64,000 nucleotides of DNA from positions 2,127,900 to 2,191,899 of the forward strand of contig NZ_LT964739.1 in NCBI RefSeq assembly GCF_900240265.1. Direction: 5' to 3'. The notes beneath the pieces were generated by a model that searched no databases, had not been told where the DNA came from, and saw only the letters and a list, made by a program, of their open reading frames with translations. Below are positions 36,233 through 45,459 of this stretch, piece by piece. The position numbers were made by a program, and so were the translations under genes. How positions within the stretch are numbered: position 1 is the first letter of the stretch; each line of letters starts with the position of its first letter. The stretch is from Galactobacillus timonensis (GTDB lineage: Bacteria > Bacillota_I > Bacilli_A > Erysipelotrichales > Erysipelotrichaceae).

Positions 36233-36664
36233 TTACTTCTTTTCCGCCTGTGCCTTCAGAAGATCGCGGATCTCTTCCAGTGCGACCAGCTCGTCGCTCT
36301 TCTTCGGCGCCTCGGCCGGTGCTTCTTCCTTCTTGGCAAACTTTTCAGCTTCCGTACGGGCCCGGTTAACAGCCTTGACCATCAGGAACAGGATCAATGC
36401 CATGAGCAGGAAATTGATAACTGCCGAAATGAAGGATCCGTAATTCAGAACAACCGAAGAATCCGCATCCGCTCCCTGCTTTAGAACGACGCTCATGTTG
36501 TCCAGATTTACCGTTCCAAACAAGCCAAGCAGCGGGCTGATGATGTCATTGACAAACGAATTGATAATTGCCGTAAAGGCGCTGCCGATGATAATACCGA
36601 CAGCCATGTCGAATACATTGCCCTTAAACGCAAACGCCTTAAACTCTTCCAAGAACTTCTTCAT
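36233..36664 (-). CDS. mscL: Large-conductance mechanosensitive channel
   Basis: 143 residues from ATG 36664, inside the 3' end of the U32 gene. The frame is open to 36835 but that part is shadow of the neighbour. The N-terminal amphipathic helix and first membrane helix read MKKFLEEFKAFAFKGNVFD then MAVGIIIGSAFTAIINSFV. The second helix is INFLLMALILFLMVKAVN, followed by the C-terminal charged bundle (ALEEIRDLLKAQ). It opens as an emergency valve on osmotic downshift. GGGAGG is 16 bases upstream, with AGAGG closer. Confidence 0.93.
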   Translation of the reverse strand: MKKFLEEFKAFAFKGNVFDMAVGIIIGSAFTAIINSFVNDIISPLLGLFGTVNLDNMSVVLKQGADADSSVVLNYGSFISAVINFLLMALILFLMVKAVNRARTEAEKFAKKEEAPAEAPKKSDELVALEEIRDLLKAQAEKK

Positions 36665-38831
36665 ATGCCTCTTTGATAACCTCCCTTTGTTTTGATGCCG
36701 TTTCCCCGCTGAAGATAATGAAGCTTCCATAGCAGTACTGGTTCCGCGAACGATAAGGTTCCGGTGCCAATATTTTAGTAAGGAACGGGCCCTGACGCAA
36801 TGGATAGATGCGCCCCTCCAGATCCTCAAGCGCATCTGCCGATGCTTCCATGAACCCGCCTTTGACGTACATCAGCGTCCGGCGCCCGTATACCAGCCGG
36901 TACGTAACCGGCACAAAGCCATAGGTGGAGCGGAATACCTTGAGACTGTGCGCAATCTCCAGCTCCGGAACCTCCGAGGAAAAGATCACCGACGAACATC
37001 CATGGCAAAGCGCAAAGGCGATCGCCGCACTATTGGAAAGATTCATCGTCATACCCGCGATATAACCTGTTTTCCCGCTCGAAACAAAGAAATCGCCAGC
37101 CGAAGAAAGTACCGATCCCGGACCGTATTTTTCAGCGGACACAGCGTTTTCATGAACCACTGGCATAACGGCATCTGCGTCAAGAAAGCGGGTGTCAGAG
37201 TTAGCGGATTCTTCACTTCCACTGCTTACCAGAATCCGCCATGGCTCAGCATGCGGTTTTGAAACCTCGAGACGGTACGGCTGCACAGAACTGCGTTCAT
37301 GCACAACCGTCAGCGCATCCATCAGCTTTCCGTAGAGATTTCTTCGCAGCTCATTGAGCATCGATACGGGAATAAAGACATTTCCAAGAACCGACGCAGA
37401 ATGATCAAAGACGGCCGTAAACGGGGCGGTATCCGTTTTGGCCAGGGAACCTTCAAGCTTTTCCCGTGTTAAAGGCGCATTGCGTGCAGCCAAGAGCGCC
37501 TGCTCACTGACAACCGATACGGATGTACCGCCAAGCACTGCCGTCAACCGCAGCGGTTCATTGACGTTTGCCTGATAGCTGACGGTAGCTTCACGCCGTT
37601 TGGGCTGATCAGCAATCTCGCGGTCAATTTCATCCAGCAGCTCGGCACTGCTTGTTTTCAATACCTTCTGTCCCCGTTTCGGGACCGGTTTGGAATGGCA
37701 TTCCAGCCATACTTTATCGCCCGCCTCAGCACTGTTGACCAGCAGGCCGTTTTTTTCAATCTTGACCGCCGTCAGACCTGTATCAACCGGCGTATTGACA
37801 ATGCGCAGACCATCGTGCTGGTGCAGCGGCTGACACAGCTGAACAAGTACTCTACCATTCCGGAACTGAACCACCGTTCCGATTTCAATGCCGCGATGAT
37901 TCGGACGATAATGCGACATCCGGTCCTCAACGGACGCTCCTGCAAAATGACCCTCAGAGAAGCCGCGGTTGAACATCAGCTTCAGCTGCTGATCACGCTT
38001 GGCACTCAGGTGATACGGCTGATTGGCATAGCAGGCATCAATTGCTTCCCGGAACGTCTTTACCGCCAGATATACATATTCCGGCCGCTTCATCCGCCCT
38101 TCAATCTTCAAAGAAGAGACCCCGGCCGCAATCAGATCCGGAACCCGCTCAATGAGATTGATGTCCTTTGGCGAAAGGACATAATCTCCATCCGGGCACG
38201 GCTGCGGTTTCCCGTCTTTGAGCGGTGTGTAGCGAAGGCGACACATCTGTGCACACATGCCGCGGTTTCCGGAGCGGTTTTTCACCTCTGCCGACATCAG
38301 GCACTGCCCCGAATAGCTGATACAGCTTGCTCCGTAACAGAACACTTCGATATCGACGCCTGTGCTGACGCATTCCTGAATCAACTGTAACGGCGTTTCA
38401 CGGGCCAGAACGACACGTTTCGCGCCTTCCCTCTTCATGAACCGGCAGCCGTCCGCATTATGAATGTGCATCTGCGTGCTGCAGTGCAGATCAAAATCCG
38501 GATAGCAGATACGAACCTTCTGAAACAGGCCGAGATCCTGTACCAGCAGCGCATCTGCATCAGCGTGATAGAGAAAGTCCACCTCTTCCATCGCCCTGTC
38601 AAGTTCGTCTTCAAACAGCAGCGTATTCATGGTGACATAGACGGAAACACCGCGCTGGTGGCAGTAGCGGATCGCCTCCTTCATCTGTTCATGATCAAAA
38701 TTGCCCGCAAAGGCACGGGCCGAAAACGAAGTGCTGCCAAGATATACCGCATCCGCTCCGGCACTCACCGCCGCATGGAGCGCATCCATATTGCCCGCCG
38801 GCGCGAGCAGTTCAACCTTCTTCAACATCAT
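36639..38831 (-). CDS. U32 family protein with DUF3656 (RlhA/TrhP-like RNA hydroxylation)
   Basis: 730 residues. The N-terminal U32 domain starts ELLAPAGNMDALHAAVSAGADAVYLG. It includes the family signature near residues 165-205: EVFCYGASCISYSGQC, then GNRGMCAQMCR, whose cysteines are thought to hold an iron-sulfur cluster. The second half contains the DUF3656-type region (LMFNRGFSEGHFAG and onward). Relatives hydroxylate a cytidine of 23S rRNA (RlhA) or wobble uridine of tRNA (TrhP); the length and DUF3656 favour the RlhA type, but this is inference. The start is one of two adjacent ATGs and overlaps the end of the glycosylase gene. Confidence 0.85.
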   Translation of the reverse strand: MMLKKVELLAPAGNMDALHAAVSAGADAVYLGSTSFSARAFAGNFDHEQMKEAIRYCHQRGVSVYVTMNTLLFEDELDRAMEEVDFLYHADADALLVQDLGLFQKVRICYPDFDLHCSTQMHIHNADGCRFMKREGAKRVVLARETPLQLIQECVSTGVDIEVFCYGASCISYSGQCLMSAEVKNRSGNRGMCAQMCRLRYTPLKDGKPQPCPDGDYVLSPKDINLIERVPDLIAAGVSSLKIEGRMKRPEYVYLAVKTFREAIDACYANQPYHLSAKRDQQLKLMFNRGFSEGHFAGASVEDRMSHYRPNHRGIEIGTVVQFRNGRVLVQLCQPLHQHDGLRIVNTPVDTGLTAVKIEKNGLLVNSAEAGDKVWLECHSKPVPKRGQKVLKTSSAELLDEIDREIADQPKRREATVSYQANVNEPLRLTAVLGGTSVSVVSEQALLAARNAPLTREKLEGSLAKTDTAPFTAVFDHSASVLGNVFIPVSMLNELRRNLYGKLMDALTVVHERSSVQPYRLEVSKPHAEPWRILVSSGSEESANSDTRFLDADAVMPVVHENAVSAEKYGPGSVLSSAGDFFVSSGKTGYIAGMTMNLSNSAAIAFALCHGCSSVIFSSEVPELEIAHSLKVFRSTYGFVPVTYRLVYGRRTLMYVKGGFMEASADALEDLEGRIYPLRQGPFLTKILAPEPYRSRNQYCYGSFIIFSGETASKQREVIKEAYEEVLGRV

Positions 38832-39321
38832 TGCGTACCACCTTGTAATAGGGAATCAGATCCTGCAGTTTCATCCGCGCATTGGCGGGTGAAGTGCTGG
38901 GAAGACATACGGCATCGATTGTACAGGGACGAAAGCGTTCATACAGCTCAAATGCCCGCGACCCCGCCGTATAGATGTGAGAGATCCGACTTTCATCCAC
39001 CAGCGACTGGATGTCGTTGACCTTCACATCCTGAATGCTCGCATCGCTGCTGGCATGAATCGTACACGAGGCAATCACATCCCAGAGCGCCACATGGTGC
39101 CGGTGCAGAAACGCCGTGCGCTCTTCAATCGTTCGGCCGCTTTCATCATCGAAGACCGCGGAAAGAACGGGCCAGAACCGGTTGCGGGGGTTGGCATAGT
39201 AGAAATTCTGCTCGCGCGAGACAAGCGAAGGAAAGGAGCCGAGAATCAATACCCTGGAGTCAGTGTCAGAGATCGGCCCGAAGGGATGAACAACCGCTTC
39301 CCGTTCCGGATTCTTCTTCAT
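38812..39321 (-). CDS. Uracil/hypoxanthine-DNA glycosylase family (DNA-deoxyinosine glycosylase)
   Basis: 169 residues. The uracil-DNA glycosylase superfamily fold shows in VLILGSFPSLVSREQNFYYANPRNRFWPVL, where NFYYANPRNRFW is characteristic of the family-6 hypoxanthine-DNA glycosylases. Further on are LWDVIASCTIHASSDASI and the C-terminal LPSTSPANA. It would remove deaminated adenine (hypoxanthine) or uracil from DNA. It starts in the holA stop codon (ATGA, 39318-39321) and runs into the U32 gene, so the three are one operon. Confidence 0.85.
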   Translation of the reverse strand: MKKNPEREAVVHPFGPISDTDSRVLILGSFPSLVSREQNFYYANPRNRFWPVLSAVFDDESGRTIEERTAFLHRHHVALWDVIASCTIHASSDASIQDVKVNDIQSLVDESRISHIYTAGSRAFELYERFRPCTIDAVCLPSTSPANARMKLQDLIPYYKVVRNDVEEG

Positions 39322-40316
39322 AGGTGTCTCCAGAGAACCTGTTCCAGGGCGAGGTTTCCATTGGCAATCGACCCGTTCTTGATGCCCTGATCAACATCCG
39401 CCAGCTCCACCAGAAGCTGCAGATAGTACCGGCTTCGTTTGCCGCCGGCACTGCGGCGGTCAAGATCCGGGAAGCGGATGCCGTATTGGGTACGTATCAT
39501 CTCATCCGGCATCCCCTTTTCATAGCAGCGAAGACTGATGTACATTCGGCGGAATACCATGGCCATCGAGGCAATCAGCTGCTGAACGGATGTCTCGGTC
39601 AGCGATGTCAGCTGGTGGTAATAGCGGATCGTATCACGGGCGCTGCCGGCACTCATCGCATTGCAAAGCTTCCAGATCAGCTGTTCCGTATTGATCGAAG
39701 TCAGATGTTCAATGTCTTCCAGGCTGTAGGTACCTTTGCCGTACAGTTCCAGCTTGTCGAGCGTCTGTTCCAGTTGCGAAAGACTGCCGTCAATCCGTAA
39801 CAGAAGCTCCTGTTTTGCGGCTTCATCCACGCGCAGATGCCGTGCCTTCAGACGATCATCCAGCACCTTCGGCATTTCCCACGCCTTATAGGTTTTGACG
39901 GAGTATTCGCTGATCAGACCCTTGTCAATCAGCGGCTTCATCAGCTTGTATTCACGGGTACGCTGGTCCGCCGCAAACCCGTCGCAATAGAAGATCAGAT
40001 CGCAATCCGGATTGGGATTCTGCAGGTAGGAGGCCAGAATTGACGCATTGTCACCGGTGTTTTTCTTTGCTTTGGCAGGCTTGTCAGTCCCTTTGCGGTT
40101 GGGATTCAAAAACCACGGATCATCCAGCACAACAACACGCCGATCCGAAAACAGGGAAAACGTGGAACAGGCCGCAATCGCATTCTCAATGTTGAATTTG
40201 GGATTGGACGCATCAAAAACCGTAATGTTTTCCGCAGCTGCGCCGGTCTTTTCAATAATTTCCTTCCGCCGTTTGACCAGAAGATAGATTTCTTTTCCAC
40301 TCAGAAGATAGATCAC
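39318..40316 (-). CDS. holA: DNA polymerase III subunit delta
   Basis: 332 residues. Start MIYLLSGKEIYLLVKRRKEI and the segment SLFSDRRVVVLDDPWFL are typical of HolA. The middle has DRLKARHLRVDEAAKQELL and LEQTLDKLELYGKG. The C-terminal collar domain ends LADVDQGIKNG and ALEQVLWRHL. It is the wrench subunit of the clamp loader that opens the beta sliding clamp. It lies just after comEC, the usual Bacillota order. Confidence 0.9.
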   Translation of the reverse strand: MIYLLSGKEIYLLVKRRKEIIEKTGAAAENITVFDASNPKFNIENAIAACSTFSLFSDRRVVVLDDPWFLNPNRKGTDKPAKAKKNTGDNASILASYLQNPNPDCDLIFYCDGFAADQRTREYKLMKPLIDKGLISEYSVKTYKAWEMPKVLDDRLKARHLRVDEAAKQELLLRIDGSLSQLEQTLDKLELYGKGTYSLEDIEHLTSINTEQLIWKLCNAMSAGSARDTIRYYHQLTSLTETSVQQLIASMAMVFRRMYISLRCYEKGMPDEMIRTQYGIRFPDLDRRSAGGKRSRYYLQLLVELADVDQGIKNGSIANGNLALEQVLWRHL

Positions 40317-40323
40317 GGCTCAA

Positions 40324-42249
40324 TTATAACCCGCCGCGGGCAATCAGGCCGATGGTTGGATGGCTTGTAACAAGGACATTGAAGGGACCGATCGCAAAGA
40401 CGGTGATGTCGCCCTGTTCTCTGGTAAGAACATAGGGAATATGACGCTTCAGCAGCCGCTGGATGACGATCGGCGAAGGATGATGGTAAAGACCGTAGGC
40501 GCCGCAGGAAATAATGCCCAGAGCCGGCTGAACGTGATCGAGAAAGCGTTCGCTGTTTCCGGTTGCGCTTCCATGGTGTGCGAGCATCAGTACATCCGCA
40601 CCAAGATCAAGGTATTTTCTGCGGATTGCTTCTTCCGTCACTTCATCTCCATCGCCCATGCAGAGATAGCGGATGCCGTTAACTTCCGTATAAAGGACAA
40701 GGGAACTCTGATTTTCATCCTCCGTCTTCAGTTCATTGAGGTCATAGAAGGTAAAATCGCCAGCCACTATCTTTTCCTGATGATCAATCACGATCTGCAA
40801 GGGCTGATAGGCTTCGGCAATATCTGTAACTCCACCCGAATGGTCCGAATCGCTGTGGGATATCAGCAGCGCATCAAGCCGGATGATTCCCTTGGCCTGA
40901 AGAAAGGCCATCACGTTGTCTGCTTCGGCCGGCTTTCCCGTATCCAGCAGGACGGCCGAGCGATTGAAGGGCCCTTTGAAAAGGATGCTTGTCCCCTGGC
41001 CGACATTGATGGCCGTTACTTCCGCAAAGGGATGAAACAGCCCGAGCCTTAGAAATACAAGCAGAATGACAATGCCGTAACGGTAGCGGTGTTCCCGCTG
41101 CCAGATCAAAGAACAGGCGATCACAAAGAGCACCAGGCCCGGGCCAACAACACTTCCGGCAAACCGGAACCGTTCGATCAGCACCAGAACGGAATCCAGA
41201 AGATAAACACTGCCAAGCCAATGAAAACCTGACAATACCGTGATCAGCGCCAGCAGCCAGACCCCTCCCTTGACAGCCATGAGGAATGAAAAGCCGATCA
41301 TCGTTAGCGGAAATACCTGATGAAACAGCACACTCTGCACAAGAAGACTGTAAAACAGGGCAGCGCTGCGCCGGCTTCTTTCTTCGGCGAACGACCCGGC
41401 CATCCGCATGGCACACGGCAGCAGAAACGCGGCGCTGTATGCACTCTCTGGTTTCCATGACAGTAATGCAATGATCCATACGGATGTCCTTTGCCGGCCG
41501 TTCCAGGACGAAAAGCGAAGAAGCGATGCGATCAACCGCGACACCAGCAGGATCGGAAAATGGTAGAAGACGCTTAAACCGATACAAAGAGCCAGTTCGA
41601 TCCGGTTCCTCTCCTTCTCGTGGAAGAAACGCTCCAGCATCATCCGCACCAGCAGAATGACGCCGCTGACCGAAAAGCCTCCCGCCTCCAGTTGACTTTC
41701 AAATAGATCCTCCTGCAGACGTACACCGAAAAGAATGCGCATCGCCAGCATGCGGCTTTCTTCCTCTTCGATCGACAGCACCCTCCTTTGAAGAAGGCCG
41801 CGAAGAGAAACCGTCTGCTTCACAACATTCACACTGTCCGCCCGCAGGGTGTAATAAATCCCGTTTCTTCTTCCCCAGGAAGAAAAGTCAAAGCGGTAGA
41901 ACCCGGGTGTTTCCTGTACACTACCCAGCGTTCCGGAAACCGTTACAGTACTGTCCAGAACAGGAACATCCGAACAGTAGACAAGAACTCTCTGCCTTCC
42001 GCGTTGAAGCCAGAAAGACCCGGCGGAGATATGGACAACGCGGCCTGTGCTGATCGTTGGCGGCTGGCTGGAGAAGCGGGGAAAAAGAATCATCAGGAAT
42101 ACCGCTGCGGCAAGCAGCCACGATCGCTTCTCTTTTCCCTCCCGCATCAGGAGAAACACCATGGCAAGACAGCCGGCCGTTACGGGTGCCCTGTCTTTTG
42201 CCAGGGCGCAGAAGATGGAAAGAACGGATATCAGGACGATGGATTTCAA
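40324..42249 (-). CDS. comEC: ComEC/Rec2 competence membrane channel
   Basis: 641 residues, shorter than typical ComEC (about 750). The N-terminal hydrophobic helices and an OB-like extracellular part (GRVVHISAGSFWLQRGRQ) precede the multi-helix competence domain. The C-terminus is a metallo-beta-lactamase domain with INVGQGTSILFKGP, LISHSDSDHSGGV and MLAHHGSATGNS. The protein forms the channel for single-stranded DNA uptake, and the lactamase-like domain may be a nuclease. It overlaps comEA by four bases and is followed by holA after seven bases. Expression probably depends on read-through of the hairpin in front of comEA. Confidence 0.92.
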   Translation of the reverse strand: MKSIVLISVLSIFCALAKDRAPVTAGCLAMVFLLMREGKEKRSWLLAAAVFLMILFPRFSSQPPTISTGRVVHISAGSFWLQRGRQRVLVYCSDVPVLDSTVTVSGTLGSVQETPGFYRFDFSSWGRRNGIYYTLRADSVNVVKQTVSLRGLLQRRVLSIEEEESRMLAMRILFGVRLQEDLFESQLEAGGFSVSGVILLVRMMLERFFHEKERNRIELALCIGLSVFYHFPILLVSRLIASLLRFSSWNGRQRTSVWIIALLSWKPESAYSAAFLLPCAMRMAGSFAEERSRRSAALFYSLLVQSVLFHQVFPLTMIGFSFLMAVKGGVWLLALITVLSGFHWLGSVYLLDSVLVLIERFRFAGSVVGPGLVLFVIACSLIWQREHRYRYGIVILLVFLRLGLFHPFAEVTAINVGQGTSILFKGPFNRSAVLLDTGKPAEADNVMAFLQAKGIIRLDALLISHSDSDHSGGVTDIAEAYQPLQIVIDHQEKIVAGDFTFYDLNELKTEDENQSSLVLYTEVNGIRYLCMGDGDEVTEEAIRRKYLDLGADVLMLAHHGSATGNSERFLDHVQPALGIISCGAYGLYHHPSPIVIQRLLKRHIPYVLTREQGDITVFAIGPFNVLVTSHPTIGLIARGGL

Positions 42250-42722
42250 AGCCGGATCCGATCCTTCAGTTTTTCCAGCGATGCCTCTCCGATTCCTTTG
42301 ACGCGCGTCAGATCTTCAATCGTCTGAAAGAGGCCGTTTTCATTGCGATCGGCGATGATCCGCTGGGCCATGGCGGGACCGATGCCGGGAAGAGTTTCGA
42401 GCTCCTGCTGGCTGGCCGTATTGATCGAAACCAGTGGAAGGTCCCCTTCCTCCTTTTTCGCCGGGACATTCAGCACATCCCTGTCCGCAAGAATGGCGAG
42501 TGGATTGAGGCTGGAAAGATCCGCGGTTTCCTTGATACCCGCCTTCTGCAGGCCGTCTTCGATGGTTGCGTAACGCTCGAGCCGATAGGTGCCGGGCTGT
42601 TCCACTTCGCCCCGGATCGTTACCTGAATCGAATCGCCCTGCAGAGCTTCGAGATTCATCAGATCAAAGGGCGTAAAAAATGCGGCGATGACAAGCAGCG
42701 CAAAGATGATGATTCGCTTCAT
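42246..42722 (-). CDS. comEA: ComEA competence DNA receptor
   Basis: 158 residues: an N-terminal membrane anchor (IIIFALLVIAAFFTPF), an SLBB-type domain (VTIRGEVEQPGTYRL), a linker, then two helix-hairpin-helix motifs (INTASQQELETLPGIGPAMAQRI and LTRVKGIGEASLEKLKD). It binds incoming double-stranded DNA at the cell surface and passes it to ComEC. Its GGGAG ribosome-binding site, seven bases before the ATG, is part of the 3' arm of a terminator hairpin. Confidence 0.93.
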   Translation of the reverse strand: MKRIIIFALLVIAAFFTPFDLMNLEALQGDSIQVTIRGEVEQPGTYRLERYATIEDGLQKAGIKETADLSSLNPLAILADRDVLNVPAKKEEGDLPLVSINTASQQELETLPGIGPAMAQRIIADRNENGLFQTIEDLTRVKGIGEASLEKLKDRIRL

Positions 42723-42762
42723 AAAAAAACTCCCTTCTGTCTGTTTCTAGACAAAAGAGAGT
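42723..42762 (-). terminator. Strong terminator of greA that contains the comEA ribosome-binding site
   Basis: On the minus strand a 14-bp stem (42749-42762 with 42729-42742, two G-U pairs, six-base loop) is followed by seven T. The ATG of comEA comes directly after the T-run. The 3' arm includes GGGAG, the comEA Shine-Dalgarno. Confidence 0.88.
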
Positions 42763-42799
42763 AACGTTCCGAAAAGAAATTGAAATGAAATGGCCGGGA

Positions 42800-43270
42800 T
42801 TACTTAACGGAAATGATCGTAACCTCGTACGGCTTCTTGCAGTTGACTTCAACTGTCTGGCCGACACGCTTATCAAGGATGGCCTGGGCAAGCGCTGTTT
42901 CGTTGGAAATCTTGCCGTTCAACGGATCTGCTTCGGTACGGCCGACGATCGAATAAACCGCCTCTTCCTTCGTATCCTGGAACTGCAGCTGAACTGTCGA
43001 ACCGATGCGGACCGTCTTCGAATTTCCCTTGGTCGAAATGATCTCATAGTTCTTGAGCATTTCTTCCAGTTCCGCAATCCGGTTTTCAACCTGCGCCTGC
43101 TTATCACGCGCCGCATCGTAATCCGCGTTTTCGGAAAGGTCACCCAGCGAACGTGCTTCCTTGAGTTCCGCCTTGACCTCTTCACGTGTCACATGAACCA
43201 GTGTGTTGTATTCATCCTGCAGGTCTTTCAAACCCTGCTCTGTTACATAAGTCTTCTTTGCGTCTGCCAC
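42800..43270 (-). CDS. greA: Transcription elongation factor GreA
   Basis: 156 residues from a GTG start at 43270, with GGGAGG eight bases upstream. The N-terminal coiled-coil hairpin carries the acidic tip (RSLGDLSENADYDAARDKQ) that reaches the polymerase active site, and the C-terminal FKBP-like domain has VRIGSTVQLQF and YSIVGRTEADP. GreA rescues backtracked RNA polymerase by transcript cleavage. TATAAT at 43300-43305 (minus) may be its -10. The terminator follows, then comEA. Confidence 0.95.
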   Translation of the reverse strand: MADAKKTYVTEQGLKDLQDEYNTLVHVTREEVKAELKEARSLGDLSENADYDAARDKQAQVENRIAELEEMLKNYEIISTKGNSKTVRIGSTVQLQFQDTKEEAVYSIVGRTEADPLNGKISNETALAQAILDKRVGQTVEVNCKKPYEVTIISVK

Positions 43271-43331
43271 AGTTAAAACCTCCCGATTTTTGCTTAGAAA
43301 TTATAGCGCAGAGATCCGGCCTCCGCCAGCC

Positions 43332-43964
43332 TCAGTCCAGCGGATGATGGATGATACTCGCGATTTTTGTATTCAGAAGATCCACGGCGACCTCATTCTG
43401 ACCGCCCTGGGGAATAATAATGTCCGCATAGCGCTTGCTCGGCTCAATGAAAATGTCATGCATCGGACGAACCGTACCGAGATACTGATCCACAACCCAG
43501 TCCAGATTCCGTCCCCGCTCCTTGACGTCACGTATCAGACGGCGAATGAAACGAACATCGGCCGGCGCATCGATGAACACCTTAATGTTCAGCAGCGACC
43601 GGATCTGCTCATCCTCCAGAACAAAGAGCCCTTCCACAACGATGACATCGGCCGGCTCACAATGTTCCGTCAAAGGACTGCGCGTCAGCTTCACAAAATC
43701 ATAGGTCGGTTTCTCAATGGCCTGATGATTCATCAGCTGCTTCAGCTGCGCAACGAACAGATCATTGTCGAAGGCAAAGGGATGATCATAGTTGACCTTC
43801 GTCCGCTCATCCATCGTCATGTCCGACTGATCCTTGTAGTAGTCATCCTGCCGGATGATCAATACCGTGTTCGTGTCTCCGAACTCCTGCTGAATCCGCC
43901 GCGAAACACTCGTCTTGCCCGAAGCACTTCCCCCGGCAATTCCGATCAGCACTGGCTTTTTCAT
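43332..43964 (-). CDS. udk: Uridine kinase
   Basis: 210 residues. P-loop GIAGGSASGKTSVSRRI at the N-terminus, then IIRQDDYYKDQSDM, NYDHPFAFDNDLF, VIVVEGLFVLEDEQIRSL and RFIRRLIRDVKERGR, all family hallmarks. It phosphorylates uridine and cytidine in pyrimidine salvage. It starts in the stop of the Nudix gene (ATGA). In related bacteria udk and greA are also neighbours of mltG. Confidence 0.95.
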   Translation of the reverse strand: MKKPVLIGIAGGSASGKTSVSRRIQQEFGDTNTVLIIRQDDYYKDQSDMTMDERTKVNYDHPFAFDNDLFVAQLKQLMNHQAIEKPTYDFVKLTRSPLTEHCEPADVIVVEGLFVLEDEQIRSLLNIKVFIDAPADVRFIRRLIRDVKERGRNLDWVVDQYLGTVRPMHDIFIEPSKRYADIIIPQGGQNEVAVDLLNTKIASIIHHPLD

Positions 43965-44350
43965 AGTTCTCCCTCCGCCGGCAGTTCTTTCACTTCCACC
44001 AGCTGTCCCTGCGCATCATAAACCATGTGATAGAAAAACGGCACATCCTTCTTCAACATCCGTTCCAGAAAAATCCGGTCTCCGGGCCAAAGATGAAGTT
44101 TCATAACATCCTCTTCCCGGATCCAGCCAAGCGTACCTTCCGGATCCGGCTGCAGACTTCCCGTCCACGACGATGCAGTATATACCGAAATCACTTCCCT
44201 CAGGGCACAGTCACGAATCGTTTCAGCGGCTTCTTTCTTACCGCCGATGCCGATCCAATAGCCATGATTCAGGTCGTTTTTCTTCCGGTTGCGTTCCAGG
44301 AAAAGCCACTTCCTGTCTTGAATCAGATAGACACAGCTGCTTTCAATCAT
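43961..44350 (-). CDS. Nudix hydrolase-like protein with internal deletion (probably inactive)
   Basis: 129 residues. It starts like an MutT/8-oxo-dGTPase-type Nudix enzyme (CVYLIQDRKWLFLERNRKK, NHGYWIGIGGKKE). The Nudix box begins normally (GGKKEAAETIRDCALREV) but passes straight into ISVYTASSWTG. The second half of the box, with its metal-binding EE-x-G, and about 30 following residues are missing, although the protein resumes in frame (EGTLGWIREEDVMKLHLWPGDRIFLERML). It looks like an in-frame deletion, so catalysis is unlikely. It overlaps udk and follows mltG closely. Confidence 0.78.
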   Translation of the reverse strand: MIESSCVYLIQDRKWLFLERNRKKNDLNHGYWIGIGGKKEAAETIRDCALREVISVYTASSWTGSLQPDPEGTLGWIREEDVMKLHLWPGDRIFLERMLKKDVPFFYHMVYDAQGQLVEVKELPAEGEL

Positions 44351-44361
44351 TGTCCGCCCGC

Positions 44362-45459
44362 TCAGTTCACCTGGTCGTATTTCTTTACATTGGCGTTATG
44401 TTCCTCAAGGGTCTTGGCATAGTAGATCTTCCCTGTCGTCACATCCGCCATGAAATAGTAATAGCCGTCCATCGATGTATCCGGATTCAGCACCGCATTC
44501 AGCGCATCCCGCCCCGGATTCAGAATGGGTCCCGGCGGAAGACCCGTATGAAGATAGGTATTGTAGGGACTGTCATAGTCCGAGTTTACTTCACACGCCT
44601 TCCAGCTGTCCGTATCCCGGTTCAGATCAATCGCATAGCACACCGTCACCGAACTCTGCAGCGGCATATCGATCGCCAGCCGGTTGTAGAACACCTGCGC
44701 AACCTTGGCCATATCTTCCGGCGTACTGGCTTCATACTGAATAATCGAAGCCAGCGTATAGATCTGATGAATGGTGAGACTGGAAGCACTCATCTGATCC
44801 TTCAGCTCGTTGTAGACGGTGAGCTGGCCGTTGAGCAGCGTCCGCGTAATCGTATCCGCATCCGTCTCGGGGTAGAAGTTGTAGGTATTGGGAAACAGAT
44901 ACCCCTCCAGAAGGCACCGCGTATCACTGTTAAACACATCTTCCGTCAAGAACGGATAATCGCTCATCAGTGAACGGACGTAATCCTTATCATTCCACTT
45001 GGCAATCAGATCATCGCTGCTCACATTGGTCGCAGCTCCGATCTTGTTTGCCACATCCTTTGCCCAGTCGCCTTCGACAATCGTCACCGTCACCTGGTCT
45101 ACGATCGCCGCCGTCGGATCATTGAGCGTCACAAGAATCGTATTCAGATCCCAGGACGCATCGAGATTGTAGATACCCGCCTTAATGGCCGTCAGATCGT
45201 GCTGACGCGCATAAAGGTAGGCCATCGTCCCGTCCCGGATCACGCCCGCATCCTGCAGCTGCGCAAGCGCATTGCGCGCCGAAACGCCGGAGTCAATCGT
45301 AATCGTCACCGGCGTACTTTCCTGCTGCACAGGCTTCTGTGCCGAACGGTAGCGGAAGCCGATCACAAGAAAAACCACCAGCACCACCAGCAGAATGAGA
45401 CAGAATACAGCCTTCAGATTCAGATGACGGCTCTTAGTTCTCTTTTTTTTCTTCGTCAT
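44362..45459 (-). CDS. mltG: Endolytic peptidoglycan transglycosylase MltG
   Basis: 365 residues: basic cytoplasmic tail, one membrane helix (VFCLILLVVLVVFLVIGF), then a LysM-like region and the YceG domain. The catalytic Glu lies in LASIIQYEAST and the nearby signatures VAQVFYNRLAIDMPLQSS and SPYNTYLHTGLPPGPI are complete. MltG cuts nascent glycan strands and so ends their elongation. Its start lies inside the end of the DUF1292 gene (26-base overlap). Confidence 0.93.
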   Translation of the reverse strand: MTKKKKRTKSRHLNLKAVFCLILLVVLVVFLVIGFRYRSAQKPVQQESTPVTITIDSGVSARNALAQLQDAGVIRDGTMAYLYARQHDLTAIKAGIYNLDASWDLNTILVTLNDPTAAIVDQVTVTIVEGDWAKDVANKIGAATNVSSDDLIAKWNDKDYVRSLMSDYPFLTEDVFNSDTRCLLEGYLFPNTYNFYPETDADTITRTLLNGQLTVYNELKDQMSASSLTIHQIYTLASIIQYEASTPEDMAKVAQVFYNRLAIDMPLQSSVTVCYAIDLNRDTDSWKACEVNSDYDSPYNTYLHTGLPPGPILNPGRDALNAVLNPDTSMDGYYYFMADVTTGKIYYAKTLEEHNANVKKYDQVN

